NCBI GenBank assembly: GCA_030737835.1 | Contig: CM060848.1 | Span: 32,669,634-32,733,633 of the forward strand | Reading direction: 5' to 3' | DNA: 64,000 nucleotides | DNA from: Acorus gramineus | Lineage: Eukaryota; Streptophyta; Magnoliopsida; Acorales; Acoraceae | Shown: piece after piece, positions 10,481-22,212 of the stretch | Layout: each line of letters begins with the position of its first letter | Numbering within the stretch: position 1 is the first letter of the stretch | The notes under the pieces: model-generated | What the model saw: the letters and a program-made list of their open reading frames with translations, nothing else | What the model was told of the DNA's origin: nothing | The model's database searches: none | Program-made: the position numbers and the translations under genes

Positions 10481-12399
10481 AGTCAAGGAATACCTTTGAA
10501 GCATCAAATTGATGATGGATTTTTCCTCTCACTTGGAAGGTGCTGTAGCGAGTGGTGATGCGTACGATCGGGATTGGGTGCATCCTATTGCAGCTTGGTG
10601 GGCGATTGCTTGTGGACTGGGTTCCATAGTGGCATCTGGAGTCACTTCGATATATCATTGTGCGTTGTAGCTGCTCGGTTGAGGCTAGAGCCCTGTGAGG
10701 TGCTCCCAGATACTATGCTTGTTGGTGCGCCCATATGGCAGAGATAGTGGGCTTGGGAGGCTACCAGGTAGAGGCCACACCGGGAGAGTGCTACTGGATG
10801 ATGTCGAGAGCATGGACTCCCCGTGATGAATCTGCCCATGGAGTGCAGGATGCTGGAGTTCCAATGGTTATGGTAGGGCGACCTGTCGGTGGCGGCATGT
10901 GAAGCACAGTTCGCGATACTGTCGCGTTTTGCCCCACATTGGTCGCAAATAAGGAGACGCGATGCTAGCGTTCGTGATGGGACTCAACCGCCCTATCAGA
11001 TAGATGACGTCGCATAGGCATTGTCGAGGTCCGACGACCCCTTATTGCGTGTCTTGTGGATTAAGTGCGGTTGAGCGGCTTACCAAGCGTGTAAGTGTCA
11101 TCATGAGCGCCAGCCATGCTCGAGGAGCAGAATCGGGACTTAATTGTTTGTGGTGTTGTTTTGATCTCCCCGTGGAGGTTGAAGATCAATTACCTTTGCC
11201 GCGAATTGATGATCTATTTGACCAGCTCTGGGAGCGAGTGTCTTCTGTTAGATCGATCTTCGCACAAGGGTACCACAAGTCAGAGATCCGGGAGTTAGAC
11301 ATCCCGTAGATGGCCTTTCGTGACTGTTTCGGGCACTACGAGTTTTAAAGTACTGCTGTCGGGGTTGACGAATGCGCCGGATGCCTTCGAGGATCTCAAA
11401 AGTTTTATTGGGCCTCCGTGGACTACTTTGAGGTAGTCTTCATTGAGATTGCTGTGGTGCGATGAAAAGGGCGATATGGGTGACCTTGTTTCCCCAGGTT
11501 GGCATGCCCTCAGGCAAAGTTCGAGAATCATCATCGCGTTGGAAAGCGTCAGTCCATGGAGATTCCTCAGTGGACGTGGGAGTGGGTTATCAGGGATTGT
11601 TGCGGACTCGCTAATGTCACGTTCAGGTCATGACACCGTCTAGGTGATCAATGACCGACTGACTAAGTCCGCGCTTCCCTCCCTAATCCAACTGATTGAG
11701 TCTCTGGACGCCTTGACGTGGGTTTTCACCTTCGCGATTGTTCATCTTCATGGCACTTCAGTCGGCGCTATTTTCGGTTGAGACGCGAGGGTTACTTTGA
11801 GGTTGTGGCGCAGCCTTGACAGGCTTTGGCGCAAGCCTCCATTTAAGTATAGCGTTTCATCGCCGATGGACAGCCAGACAAAGAGGACGATTCAGACCTT
11901 GGAGGACATGCTAAGTGCCTGCGTGCTTGATGATGAGGGCAGTTGGGTGAGGCACCACCCATTTGTTGGGGTATGCCTGCAAGACGACTGCCATTCGAGC
12001 ATCCAGATGGATCTGTGAAAGGCACTCTACAGGCGCAGTTTTATACCTCCCTTGTGTTGGGACGGTTGACGAGCGCCAGTTGGAGGGGCCATAAGTCAGT
12101 TGTTTGACCTTGCGGTGGCCAGGTTGGTTCGTGTGTGCATCTGCACCTCCTAGAACCGACAGAAGGGTACGTAGGTCATCGTCGCCAGGAGCTTACCTTT
12201 GGGTTTGGCGATCATATTTTTGAGAAGGTGTCCTGGTTTAAGGGCACCCTCTGTTTCGACGTTCGGGGCAAGCTGAGTTGGCTCTTTAATGGGACTGTTT
12301 CTCGTCATTGAGTGGATTTGGGAGGTGGCTTGTCATGTAGCCTTTCCCCCACAGCTGACTCATGCCCACGACGTCATTCTTGTCTCGTGGCTGAGGCGT

Positions 12400-13062
12400 T
12401 ATGCACAGGGAGCTTGAGAGAGAGGGGAACAAACACAACACACAACACTTGAACAAACCCTCATGCACAAGCACCACCTCCTTCACCATCTCTCTTAGGC
12501 AAAAACACAAACACATGGGGGGCTTTGTGTGGGAGGGAGAGGGACCAGAAATGCTGGTCGACGAGGGGAGTGAGAGGGATAGAGAGAGAGAGGAGATATT
12601 TATCAAAATATCTAAAGAGGGAAAGACTAAATCGCCCTTTGACTAGAAATTCTGCGCATGTTTCACTGGAATAGCCATAACTTCCCCGATACAGCTCCGA
12701 ATTGCTTGATCCCAAGACCGATGGAAAGCTAAGAAGATTATCTACAACTTCCATGTTTATGCCAAGATCAAATAATTAGAGCTAAACATCGAGCAGGGCT
12801 GCTGCCAGAATTTCCATCCCCGGGGTATACTTGGAAAAATACCCATAACTTTTACTACAAGAATCCAATTGATCTAATTCCACTTCTGCACGAAAGCTAA
12901 CTCAAAACTGGACATCTCATAGTAAACTCATATTTAAACCTCTTCATCTTGGATTTTAACAAAATCAAATCCAAATACCAAATCAGGAATACATAACTTA
13001 TAAGAAAAAAAATTATGTACCCCAATTTTTAAACAGAGCGCTCCAAAATGACACAGGCACAA
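12400..13062 (-). repeat. Antisense R1 LTR fragment inside the E0 pol relic
   Basis: Minus-strand start is TGTTGTGCCTGTGTCATTT at 13062, running through U3 of the E1 subfamily to the leader at about 12400. It closely matches 19356-20040 and 24933-25610. Only the U3-side part is present, so it is a partial LTR. Confidence 0.8.
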
Positions 13063-13211
13063 CAGAGGCTCCACGCTAAAACCGTTCCTTTGATTATAGT
13101 GTGTTGGTAGCGCCAGTCCGGTGCAAAGACCACTTGGGAGCAAAAGGTCTATGCATGATACTTTCGGTCTTCCCTTTTGGGTTTCCTTAAATTTTGAGGA
13201 CTAAATTTCCT

Positions 13212-13225
13212 AAGGGGGGGAAGAA
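13212..13225 (+). other. E0 polypurine tract
   Basis: AAGGGGGGGAAGAA abuts the TG of the 3' LTR, fixing its start. Confidence 0.88.
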
Positions 13226-14268
13226 TGTTATGCCTGTGTCATTTGGAGCGCTCTGATTGAAAATTTGGCTACATAATTTTTCTCCTCGAAGTTATGTATT
13301 TCCAATTTGGTATTTGGATTTGATTTTGTTAAAATCCAAGATGAAGAGGTTTCAATATGAGTTTACTATGAGATGCTCAGTTTCGAGTTAGTTTTCATAC
13401 AAAAGTGGAATTAGATCAACTGGATTCCTGTAGTAAAAGTAATGGGTATTTTTCCAAGTATATCCCGGGGATGAAAAATTATGGCAGGCCCTGTTCTATG
13501 TTTAGCTCTAATTTCGGAATAGCTAAAGGGATTATTTGATCATGGCATAAACATGAAAGTTGTAGATAATCTTCTTGGCTTTCGAACGGACTTTGAATTG
13601 TGCAATTCGGAGCTATATTGAGAAGTTATGGCTGTTATAGTGAAGCAAGTACATAATTTCTAGTCAAGGATGAATTGGTCATATTTATTCTCTTTTAGAT
13701 ATTTATGTGCCCAAAGAAATATCTCTCTCTCTCTCTCTTTCATTTCCCCTCCCAAGGTGAGCCCTTCCCCTTCTTTTCTTGGTTTTTATGGCTTAGGGAT
13801 GGTTGGGGAGGTCATGCATGTTGGGTAGATGAGTTAGAGTGTGTGTGAGGGGTTGGGGAGGGTTAAAAAGGGGTAAAGGTTGGCTGGGCGCTCGTTGGGG
13901 GTTGTCTGCGCGCGTGCGCGCGCAGGCCAGCGCGCAGACGCGCGCGAGCGGGAGCGAGGGTGCGTGCGGGGAGTGCGAGTGAGTGCGCGCGGGCGAGCGC
14001 GAGCGTGCGTGCGCGCGGGGCAGTGCGCCTGGGCATGTGCCTGGGCGCGCGGCTGGGCACCAGTGCGCGCGCGTGCGTGCGCGTGCGGGGGGCCATGCGT
14101 GTGGCTGCCCGAGGGTTCGGGTGGGTGTCGGGGCACTCGGACTCGCGTACGTGCGTGCTCGCATGCGTGCGAGTCCGTATGCATGCTTGTCCGAGTATTT
14201 GGTATTTCTAATAAATTTCATGTATATTGTGTAGTTTACTCACCATATTGAATGCCCATGTCTTGCAG

Positions 14269-14304
14269 ATCTTGGCGAACGGTCACGCAACGACCCGGGT
14301 TGCG
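14269..14304 (+). other. 36-base micro-exon-like segment, E0 3' LTR
   Basis: Bounded by TGTCTTGCAG/ATCTTGG and TTGCG/GTGAGTGGG. The equivalent segment in the 5' LTR is also 36 bases. Confidence 0.55.
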
Positions 14305-14976
14305 GTGAGTGGGTCAATCCAACCCAGTAGGGAGGCGTTTGATGCACGTAGGCGTGCATTGCCCTCCCCTGGGGCACCATAATTGCATATTAACTTGTGT
14401 CAATGAAAAACTATGTTAATGCATGTTTTACTATGATGTAACCATGCCATATTAGACATTGTATGCTAGGGATATACATCCATGTATCATGTATAGAGGC
14501 CCATACATGTCTAGACACCATGTCCCATGCTTGAAAAGCCTTTGTCTATGCATGTTTCCCATTTAGTTTAATTTAATTAAATCAAAACGAGATTATGTTG
14601 GTATAAGCATGCCTTAGAAAATATTATAACCTTGTTATTATAATATATGTTTCCCCGCATCTCAGTTATGCGCCCTGGAGGAATTCTTGAGAATTCATGA
14701 CATTAGTAGTGTTAGAAATCGTTGTCGACGGATCCAAGAGGATCGTATCCGTGTGAGTAGGCTGTTTTCTCCCCTTCATTGGATCTGAGTAGGGACTCCC
14801 CGGCGTTGGGAAAGCTGTCCTGACAGAGGGCTCCATTTGTAGGTACCACTGATGCGTTCAGAGGGTATTGATCGTGGGAGTATACCAGGTAGAGGCTACG
14901 CGAGGGAGAGGCTACTGGTGGACCAAGGGTGGAGAGCAGCCTAGTCTGTCCCAAAAGGCCCATGTCACCCCTTAAA

Positions 14977-15020
14977 GGGTGAGGGTGAGGGTGGGGTGGG
15001 TCGGCGATGTTACGACCCAC
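14977..15020 (+). other. G-quadruplex motif overlapping an 8-bp hairpin, E0 3' LTR
   Basis: Positions 14977-15000 hold five runs of at least three G separated by TGA or T, meeting the standard quadruplex pattern. From 14996, GTGGGTCG pairs perfectly with CGACCCAC (15013-15020) across a 9-base loop. The pair recurs in most LTRs of both families. Confidence 0.6.
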
Positions 15021-15549
15021 TAGCTTGTACCGTTGCTCCCGTTTAGGGACTTTAATTATTTTAAGGTTAATATGAGTTGTGATGCATAGATTGTGCCATT
15101 CACTGAGCGTGTGGCTCACCCCTCGCATATTCTTTTCCTCCAGTTGTTACTGAGTCGGATTTGAAGGAGGAGCTCCCCGAGGCATCACATCAGTAGCGGA
15201 GCAGCGTTCACGTTTTGGGTTCTGCGAGTGAGAGGCCATCAGCATCCCCTTCTTTGCTTGTATGTATTGTTATCCGTGCTTGGGCACAACACTTGTATAT
15301 GATGTCTTTGTTTATATTGGCTCTCACAGGATAGTTGATTATGTATTCGGGTCTGTAATATTTCTTTGAATTACAGACTCAGTTGTTTAAGCTTCCGCTA
15401 TATGTATATATATTATGTCAGCTACATTATTGATTGTGTTGTCATTTTCGATGTTGTTTAGAGTCTTTTATTGATCTCCTGTATGGACTGCTGATATTAT
15501 ATATATTTGCCACGTATCGAGGACGGCCGCCCTGGGGCGTGACACGAAA

Positions 15550-15708
15550 TTTAAGGAAACCCAAAGGGAAGACCGAACATAGCCAGTATCATGCATAGTG
15601 TCCCTTTTTCCCCCAAGTGGTTCGGGCACTAGACTGGTGCTACCAACACACTTTAATCAAAGGAACGGTCTTAGTGGGGAGCCTCTGCTCACGTTGGTCC
15701 ATGACCTC
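15550..15708 (-). pseudogene. A2 pol tail, continued after the E0 insertion
   Basis: Antisense sequence of the chromodomain-type tail and the stretch before the polypurine tract. It continues the short piece at 4059-4091 across E0. At about 15709 it meets a forward copy of the same tail (B), giving an inverted arrangement. Confidence 0.75.
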
Positions 15709-16251
15709 GGTTCGTAGGTGCATCCAAACCTCCCGGAACCGTTAGAAGGGCTATGTGGGTCATCGTCGCCAGGAGCTTACTTTCGGATTTCGCGACCATG
15801 TTTTCCTGAAGGTGTCCCAGTTTAAGGGCATCCTCTGTTTCAATGTTCGGGGCAAGCTGAGTCAGCCCTTCATCGGACCGGTTCTCGTCCTTGAGTGGAT
15901 TGGGGAGGTGGCTTGTCATGTAGCCTTTCCCCCACAGTTGGCTCATGCCCACGACGTCGTCCTTGTCTCATAGCAGAGGCGTTATGACCACGATTCTGCT
16001 CATGTCATTCCGTTGACCGCCTCATCCTTGAGCTGGATTTGTCGTTCGTGGAGCAGTGGATCGAGATCATGGACCAACGTGAGAAGAGGTTCCACACTAA
16101 GACTGTTCCTTTGATTAAAGTGTGTCGGTAGCGCTAGTCTGGTGCACAGACCACTTGGGAGCAAAAGGCCAATGTGTGATACTAGCTATGTTTGGTCTTC
16201 CCTTTGGGTTTCCTTAAATTTCGAGGACTAAATTTCCTAAGAGGGGGAGAA
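15709..16251 (+). pseudogene. B: tail of a forward element's pol (integrase end to polypurine tract)
   Basis: A short open stretch (15755-15973) reads KVSQFKGILCF, then GKLSQPFIGP, LEWIGEVA and PPQLAHAHDVV. This is the classic segment between integrase and chromodomain in plant Ty3/Gypsy chromoviruses. Chromodomain-type sequence follows (VPLIKVC, TTWEQK). The polypurine tract at 16239-16251 then leads directly into a forward LTR. Only this 3' tail of the element is present. Confidence 0.82.
16239..16251 (+). other. B polypurine tract
   Basis: AAGAGGGGGAGAA immediately before the LTR TG at 16252. Confidence 0.85.
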
Positions 16252-16841
16252 TGTTATGCCTGTGTCATTTGGAGCCTTATTTTTTCCATCGGAGTTGCTA
16301 AAATTTTGGGTTTTAATCACCTGTGGGAGTTGGGGTGCTCTGATTGAAAATCTGACTGCATAATTGTTCTCTTCGTACTGGCATTGGCCTACTTGTAAAT
16401 TTTCGTTGCATTCTGACGTCTTTTTAGAAGTTATGCATTCTGATTTGTATTCGGATTTAATTTTGTTAATGCCCAAGATGGAATAGTCTAAATATGATTT
16501 TATCATGAGATGTTCAGTTTTGAGTTAGCTTTCATACAAAAGTGGAATTAGATCAACATGATTCATGTAGAAAAAGTTATGGGTATTTTTTCAATTATAC
16601 CCCAGAGATGAGAAAATCCTGGCAGCAGCCCTGTTCGATGTTTAGCTCCCATTTTGGAATAGCTAGAGGGGTTATTTGATCTGATCACAAACACAAAATT
16701 TGTAGATAATCTTCTTGGATTTCCAAAGGATTTTGAATTGTGCAATACGGAGCTATATTGTGGAAGTTATGGTTGTTCTAGTGAAGCCTGTCCAGAATTT
16801 ATGGTCAGGGACGATTTGGTCCTTTGAACCCCACTTTTGGC

Positions 16842-16880
16842 TATTTAAAGCCCCCAAGTGAGAATATATATATATCTCTC
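16842..16880 (+). promoter_or_regulatory. TATA-like box and CT leader of LTR B
   Basis: TATTTAAA (16842-16849) and a run of TA repeats precede (CT)n. Plant promoters often pair a TATA box with a downstream pyrimidine patch, so this is the likely U3/R border. The arrangement recurs in the R1 LTRs. Confidence 0.5.
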
Positions 16881-17860
16881 TCTCTCCCTCCCAAAACCCA
16901 TCCGACCAGCACTTTTTCCATCCCTTTTTGTGTGTGTTTGATGGAGAAGGAGTGGATGAAGGAATAGAAGAAGAGGAAGTGCAAGTGCAAGTCTAGGTGA
17001 GTTTGTGTGTATGCTTATGTTGTTGCCCCTTCTTTCCCTTCCTCCTCTAGCTCCCCCTCATGGATCCCCTGTTTTCCCCACCCATTTTAATTCAGCCATG
17101 AAGAAGAGAAGCAAAGGAGATGGTGGTGAAGTGGTGGTGGTGTGTGTGTGGTGTCATTGTGAGCCCCAACACCTTCCCTTCTCCTCCCCCTCTCTTGGTA
17201 ATCTTCTCCCCCCTCTTTTATGCTTACTAGGATGTTGTAGAGGGCATGCATGTGGGTGCTGTTGGGGGAGTAGTATTATTATGTGTAATTGCTGTACATG
17301 AGGTGTTTGTGTTTATGCATCAATAGTGGTGGCCTTGTGTTGTAGTAAGGTAGATTTTTATCTTGTGAAGATCTTTATGAAACTAGTATTTCGAGGCCTA
17401 TTCTGAGCATTGTTTCTGCAGGTGATATGATCCTTAATGTGTCTAGATGCTATATATGAAATTTGGTAGCATTTTATGATCTGTGTTGTAAGTTATAGCC
17501 TGATTTGCATGGCTTGTCCAGATTCACATAGGATTTGATCAGTTTCTGGAAACATTTTTTAGGCATGTAGAGGCTAAATTAGGTTATGATGTTTTCACGG
17601 ATTATGATCCCCACATGTCATAGAATGTGTGTGATTTATTTCATAATTTTTGGATGTGTATTTGATGCTGTGGAGCTCACAGAGTAAGGCTGTTTGCTGC
17701 AGATGCACCAGTTTTACTTGGCTGTGTCAATGAGTTATTTATGCATGTTACAGGCAATATTAAGAGTTGGTTTCTCCATGAAGTAGGCTTACATATGTGG
17801 CAGGAAACTTCATATTGGATTTGAGCACGTGGTTTATCTATATTGTGTTGTGTCTTGCAG

Positions 17861-17896
17861 ATCTTGTAAACCGGATGCGCGGCGATTCCAATATTT
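17861..17896 (+). other. 36-base micro-exon-like segment, LTR B
   Basis: Bounded by TGTCTTGCAG/ATCTTG and ATATTT/GTGAGTGG. The interior differs greatly from that of E0 but the length and borders are identical. Confidence 0.55.
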
Positions 17897-20126
17897 GTGA
17901 GTGGTTCGATCCAATTCTTCGGGAAGCGTTCGATGCACGTAGTCGTGTATTGTGCATCCATGGTGCATCTTGGCACCCATATTATGTTAGATATTGCATG
18001 TTAGGACTGTATAGTTTGTATATTGCGTAGAACCCCCTATTCTACAATGTACTTGCCTATGTATGGTATTCATTTAAGAATGATTGTGTTACATGCACCC
18101 CTCTAGTTTGTTCTTGCTTATGTGTGGTGTATGAATGTATAGAATATGGCATGCCTTAGGTAGTCTTGTTATACTACCCTTATATTAATTTTATCTAGCA
18201 TAATCAAGCTTGGGTTAATATTCTGGTACCGGCCTAATGTTCTCTTGTTATAAAGACTTGAGGGCGTGGTGTAGTTGTTGCGCCCATTTTGTTGACGGCA
18301 AAGCTATGACCTTCGTGAGATGATGAGACTTCATCTCTCTCTTGCTCTCTCTCTTTGCGCGAAATGAGTAAGTAGATGTGGTTCCTGCTTGACTCAGGTT
18401 CGCTTGGGAATACTGGCATGCGTTTGTTGATGCGTGAGATTGCACTTAACCCTTCGTTGCCCTTTTAAGTTGGTGAAGTCCAACACATGTTAGGTTGTAT
18501 GTTGCGTGCTTGCATGATTAATGCCCTTGTATGCATGTGTAGCTAGGCCATGCTTTGTATGATATGTTGCTTATGATGTGTATTCATGTTAGGACCCCTA
18601 TAGTCAATTATTTATGTTATCATGCATGTGGACCATGTTTATAACTGTGATAGAATTCTCCTATTATAATTGTGTATGTTAGACTAATCGTGCCTACCTG
18701 TGCTAGGCGTGGGTATGACCCGTTGTCGGGTTGTACCTTAGTTAGTTAGAGCGCAAGCGATGTAATTGCCACTCTGCATCCGTGTGATGCACTTGTTGGA
18801 ATTCAGGAGAATTCGATGTTATACCGGTGTTTCGAACCGGTAGTTATGGTGTTTAAGCTAGGCTTAACCGTGCTAGGCGTGGATATGAACCGCCCTTTGG
18901 GTTATGCCTTGGGATTATTTTTGGTGTTTGAGCCGAGGTATCTCCATGCGTCCGATCAACGCATCTGTGTGGGAGTTCATATGTATTCGATAGCATCGAT
19001 AGGCCATTACTGAGAGTACTTGTTTTTCCATTAGGTTCACTTTGCGAATATGGAGTGTTTCCTTCCAATGTCGTCCGTGTTGAAGCGGCCTGGGTTGTAG
19101 CTGTCCTGACAGAGGGCCCCCACCTGTAGGTACTATCGATGCATGCGGCAAGATGTACTGATCATGGGGGTATACCAGGTATAGGCTACCCGGGAGAGGG
19201 CTAACGAATGATATTGTGAGTGTGGAATCGTTCTCCCCTTCATCGGATCTGTGTCGATGCTGCCCAGCATTGTAGCTGTCTTGACAAAGGGACCCCACCT
19301 GTAGGTACTATCGATGCATGCGGCAAGATGTACTGAACATGTCACGCCCCAGGGCTGTTGTGCCTGTGTCATTTGGAGCTCTCTGTTTGAAAATTGGGGT
19401 ACATAATTTTTTTCTTATAAGTTATGTATTCCTGATTTGGTATTTGGATTTGATTTTGTTAAAATCCAAGATGAAGAGGTTTAAATATGAGTTTACTATG
19501 AGATGTCCAGTTTCGAGTTAGCTTTCGCAAAGAAGTGGAATTAGATCAACTGGATTCTTGTAGTAAAAGTTATGGGTATTTTTCCAAGTATACCCCGGGG
19601 ATGGAAATTCTGGCAGCAGCCCTGCTCGATGTTTAGCTCTAATTTCGGAATAGCTGGATAGATTATCTGATCTTCTCATGAACATGAAAGTTGTAGATAA
19701 TCTTCTTAGCTTTCCATCGGTCTTGGAATCAAGCAATTCGGAGCCGTATCGGGGAAGTTATGGCTGTTCCAGTGAAGCTTGCGCAGAATTTCTAGTCGAA
19801 GGGCAACTTAGTCTTTCCCTCTTAAGATATTTTGATAAATATCTATATATCTCTCTCTCTCTTCCCCTCTCACTCCCCTCGTCGACCAGCATTTCTGGTC
19901 CCTCTCCCTCCCACACAAAGCCCCCCATGTGTTTGTGTTTTTGCCTAAGAGAGATGGTGAAGGAGGTGGTGCTTGTGCATGAGGGTTTGTTCAAGTGTTG
20001 TGTGTTGTGTTTGTTCCCCTCTCTCTCAAGCTCCCTGTTCATGTTCCCCCCCCCCCTGTTTTGCTGCCATGGAGGGCTGAGGAACCTCCCCCTTTCGTTT
20101 CCCTTCCAAGGTGAGCTCCTCCCCTC

Positions 20127-20225
20127 CTTATGTGATCAAATAGAAGCTATGCATGCACCCTTATGTGATCAAATAGAAGCTATGCATGCACCCTTATGTG
20201 ATCAATATGATGCTATGCATGCCTC
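20127..20225 (+). repeat. 33-bp tandem repeat, three copies
   Basis: Unit CTTATGTGATCAAATAGAAG followed by CTATGCATGCACC. Two near-identical copies are followed by a diverged third. The 3' LTR of the same element (26495-26560) has one copy fewer, so copy number changed after or during insertion. Confidence 0.75.
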
Positions 20226-20540
20226 CCTAGACTTGTATGTTAGGGATATGCACCCATACATCATGTATAGAGGCCTGTACATGCCTGGACACCATGTCCT
20301 GTACTTAAAGGCCTTGATCCATGCATGCATGATAAATATGATATATCCATGCCACCTTAGACTTTGTATGCTAGGGATATGCACCCTTATATCATGTATA
20401 GCGGCCTATGCATGTTTAGTCACCATGTTTCATGCTAGGAAAGCCTTGACCTATGCATGTTCCCATTTAGTTTAATTTATTTAAATCAAGATGGGATGAT
20501 ATGATTATATGATTATTAGCATGCCTTAGAGAATGTTATA

Positions 20541-20656
20541 AGGGGCCTTGCGAGGTCAGCGTTGAGACCCGGGCAAGGGTACTCCGTGTTCCTTGTTTGG
20601 TTGTCGGGATATCCTATATCGGGACCTCATGGTGCCCTCCCAAGGTTTCTTTTCCC
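20541..20656 (+). mobile_element. MITE-like repeat m118, E1 5' LTR
   Basis: Starts AGGGGCCTTGCGAGGTCAGC and ends CCAAGGTTTCTTTTCCC. It is flanked by GAATGTTATA and AATAATATTATA. LTRs without it (14620, 31230) show the single site GAATATTATAACC, which supports insertion with an AT-rich duplication of about 9 bp. Confidence 0.65.
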
Positions 20657-21492
20657 AATAATATTATAACCTCGTTATTATAATATGTGTCTCCCCGCAT
20701 CTTAGTTATGCGCCCTGGAGGAATTCTGATGAATTCATGGCATTTATAGAGTTGAGATCGGTGTCGGCGGATCCAAGTGGATCGTATCCGTGTGGGTAGG
20801 CTGTTTCTGTTCCCTTCGTTGGATCCGTATAGAGACTGCCCCAGCGTTAGACATGCCTTCCTGACAGAGGGCTCCCATCAGTAGGCACCTCCTGATTTGG
20901 GTTCGGACTGTGCTGAATTGTGGGAGTAGACCAGGCGGCCTACGGAGTGGAGGAGAGACTATCGGTGGACCAAGGGTGATTAACAGCCTAGTCAGTCCCA
21001 AAAGCCCATGTTACCCTGTGAGGGTGAGGGTGAGGGTGTGGTGGGTCGGCGATGTAGCCACCCATTGGTTTGTGTAGTCATTGCCACTTAGAGGCTATGA
21101 TTGATTTGAGGTTCATATGATTTGTGATGCATAGTTTGCTGCCATTCACTGAGTGTGTGGCCAGGTAGAGGCTACCCAGAAGAGGGTTAACGAATGATGT
21201 CGCGAGCGTGGAATCGCTCTCCCCTTCGTTGGATCCGATGTAGGAACTCCCCGACTTTACAGGCCAGGGAGAGGCTACCGGTGGACCAGGGGTGTAGAGC
21301 AGTCTAAGTCTCTCCCAAAGTCCCAAGATGTCTCCTTTCAAGAGTGAGGGTGTGGATGAGGCGAAGACGCGTCCATCGTGACCCATTCGTTGTTCGACCG
21401 TTCCCATAGATGTTGGGTCTGGTCTTGTGATGGATGTTGAAGGACATCGATGGGCAATTATCTAGATGTAGATGATCCAGTAGTGTTGAGTA

Positions 21493-21621
21493 GACCAGTA
21501 AGTCCGGGTCTCTTCGACCGACGGCATGGTCTCTTGACCAGTAAGTCCGGGTCTCTTCGACCGACGGCATGGGCTCTTGACCAGTAAATCCGGGTCTCTT
21601 TGACCGACGGTATGGTCTCTC
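21493..21621 (+). repeat. 42-bp tandem repeat, three copies (E1 5' LTR)
   Basis: Unit begins GACCAGTAAGTCCGGGTCTC and continues TTCGACCGACGGCATGGTCT. The 3' LTR has five copies and most other LTRs one. Confidence 0.85.
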
Positions 21622-21671
21622 CCCATAAGTCCCAAGAGACTCCTTTCGGGAGTGAGGGTGGGGGTGAGGTT

Positions 21672-21691
21672 GGTCACGCTGCCGCGTGACC
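21672..21691 (+). other. Perfect hairpin GGTCACGCTGCCGCGTGACC, E1 5' LTR
   Basis: An 8-bp perfect stem (GGTCACGC/GCGTGACC) with a 4-base loop. It directly follows a GAGGGTGGGGGTGAGG run. Variants appear at the same spot in the 3' LTR and in the LTRs at 36329 and 45390. Confidence 0.6.
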
Positions 21692-22212
21692 CAGTGATCA
21701 TTGGGTTTGTACCCATGTTTTTCCTTGGAAAAGGGAACTGATTATGTATTTGAACTGTAGATTGTGATTGGTTTCCAGCCACTCACTGAGCTTGTAGCTC
21801 ACCCCTCGCATACTGTTTCTTTTCAGGGGCAGTGTTGGGCGTGGAGCTGGAGCTTTCCTGTGGCGTGGTCTTATGGGCGTGGAGCGTTCTGCCGGCGGGT
21901 GGCGAGTGCGAGGCTGTCAGCATTCCTAGAGTCATTTTATGCTTTGTAAATCGTGCGTGTGGCACAGGTTGTATTTTCTTTGGTCTAGGCTTGGCTTTCA
22001 CAGGACATTGATTGTGTATTTGGGTATGTAATAATGTTTTTGATTTACAGACATTGTATATATTATGCTTCCGCTTTTCAGTCAGTTATCTTTATCTTGT
22101 TTTGCCGCCTCGTGTATTGTTGTTGGTGTCCTTATTGACCTCAGGTATTGATAACTGATATTATATTTATTATTGCCACGTCTCGGGGACGCCTGGGGCG
22201 TGACAATAAAGG

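Larger units (their letters stand above)
10182..13225 (+). pseudogene. E0 pol relic (protease end, RT, integrase, chromodomain-type tail)
   Basis: Colinear remains of pol are recognisable by short motifs. LPRIDDLFDQL of reverse transcriptase lies near 11200, LTNAPDAFEDL near 11370, RTIQTLEDMLSACVLD of integrase near 11890, and the linker to the chromodomain-type tail near 12270-12370. There are many breaks and the whole is shorter than a working pol. E1 (22440-24932) and E3 (49480-51069) carry the same shortened arrangement. Between the protease and RT remnants (about 10370-10850) lies sequence resembling the LTR repeats (CCAGGTAGAGGC, CCGGGAGAG). An antisense R1 LTR fragment occupies 12400-13062. 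Confidence 0.8.
4092..15544 (+). mobile_element. E0: two-LTR Ty3/Gypsy chromovirus-type element carrying gag-protease but a relic pol
   Basis: Both LTRs, PBS, PPT and a perfect 5-bp target duplication (CGAAA at 4087-4091 and 15545-15549) are present. Its order is LTR, PBS, gag, protease, pol relic, PPT, LTR. An R2 solo LTR sits inside gag and an R1 LTR fragment inside the pol relic. In the first ~360 bases the two LTRs differ at about 10 positions by eye (~3%), which suggests insertion around a million years ago if a grass-like rate of 1.3e-8 per site per year applies. The LTRs differ in length (1,456 and 2,319 bp). It is broken, with several breaks in pol, and inserted into the antisense interior of A2. 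Of the window's elements it retains the most coding sequence. Confidence 0.9.
13226..15544 (+). repeat. E0 3' LTR (R1 family, 2,319 bp)
   Basis: Starts TGTTATGCCTGTGTCATTT and ends GGGGCGTGACA. Order within it: U3; TATCTCTCTC leader at about 13720; donor-like CAAG/GTGAGC at 13756; CpG-rich block 13905-14190; acceptor 14268; micro-exon 14269-14304; GTGAGTGGG; ATGCATG-rich low-complexity part; acceptor-like TTTTCCTCCAG near 15142; conserved 3' block. It lacks the m118 repeat at about 14620, showing the empty site GAAAATATTATAACC. Confidence 0.9.
16252..19339 (+). repeat. B 3' LTR (R1 family), first part
   Basis: Starts TGTTATGCCTGTGTCATTT and follows the LTR at 36329 closely. U3 with ATCGGAGTTGCTAAAATTTT is followed by TATTTAAAG, a long TA/CT leader, a donor-like CTTG/GTAATC at 17197, a non-GC-rich spacer, an acceptor at 17860, and ATGC-rich sequence. 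Solo LTR C interrupts it at 19339; sequence continuing it resumes at 42290. Confidence 0.85.
19356..22205 (+). repeat. E1 5' LTR
   Basis: Starts TGTTGTGCCTGTGTCATTT and ends GCCTGGGGCGTGACA. It carries three 33-bp repeats, one m118 copy and three of the 42-bp units. It is shorter than its partner at 24933. An acceptor-like TTTCTTTTCAG lies near 21826. Confidence 0.9.

Noticed and set aside
19678-20475. 265-residue plus-strand frame
   Set aside because: It spans the E1 LTR U3, CT leader and 33-bp repeats, and shows no protein family features. The 3' LTR has only partial counterparts.
20541-20656. m118 as a SINE with a pol III B box (GTTGAGACCCGGG resembles GTTCGA-type B boxes)
   Set aside because: No convincing A box at the expected distance, no A- or T-rich tail, and the ends are inverted repeats. 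A MITE-like reading fits better.
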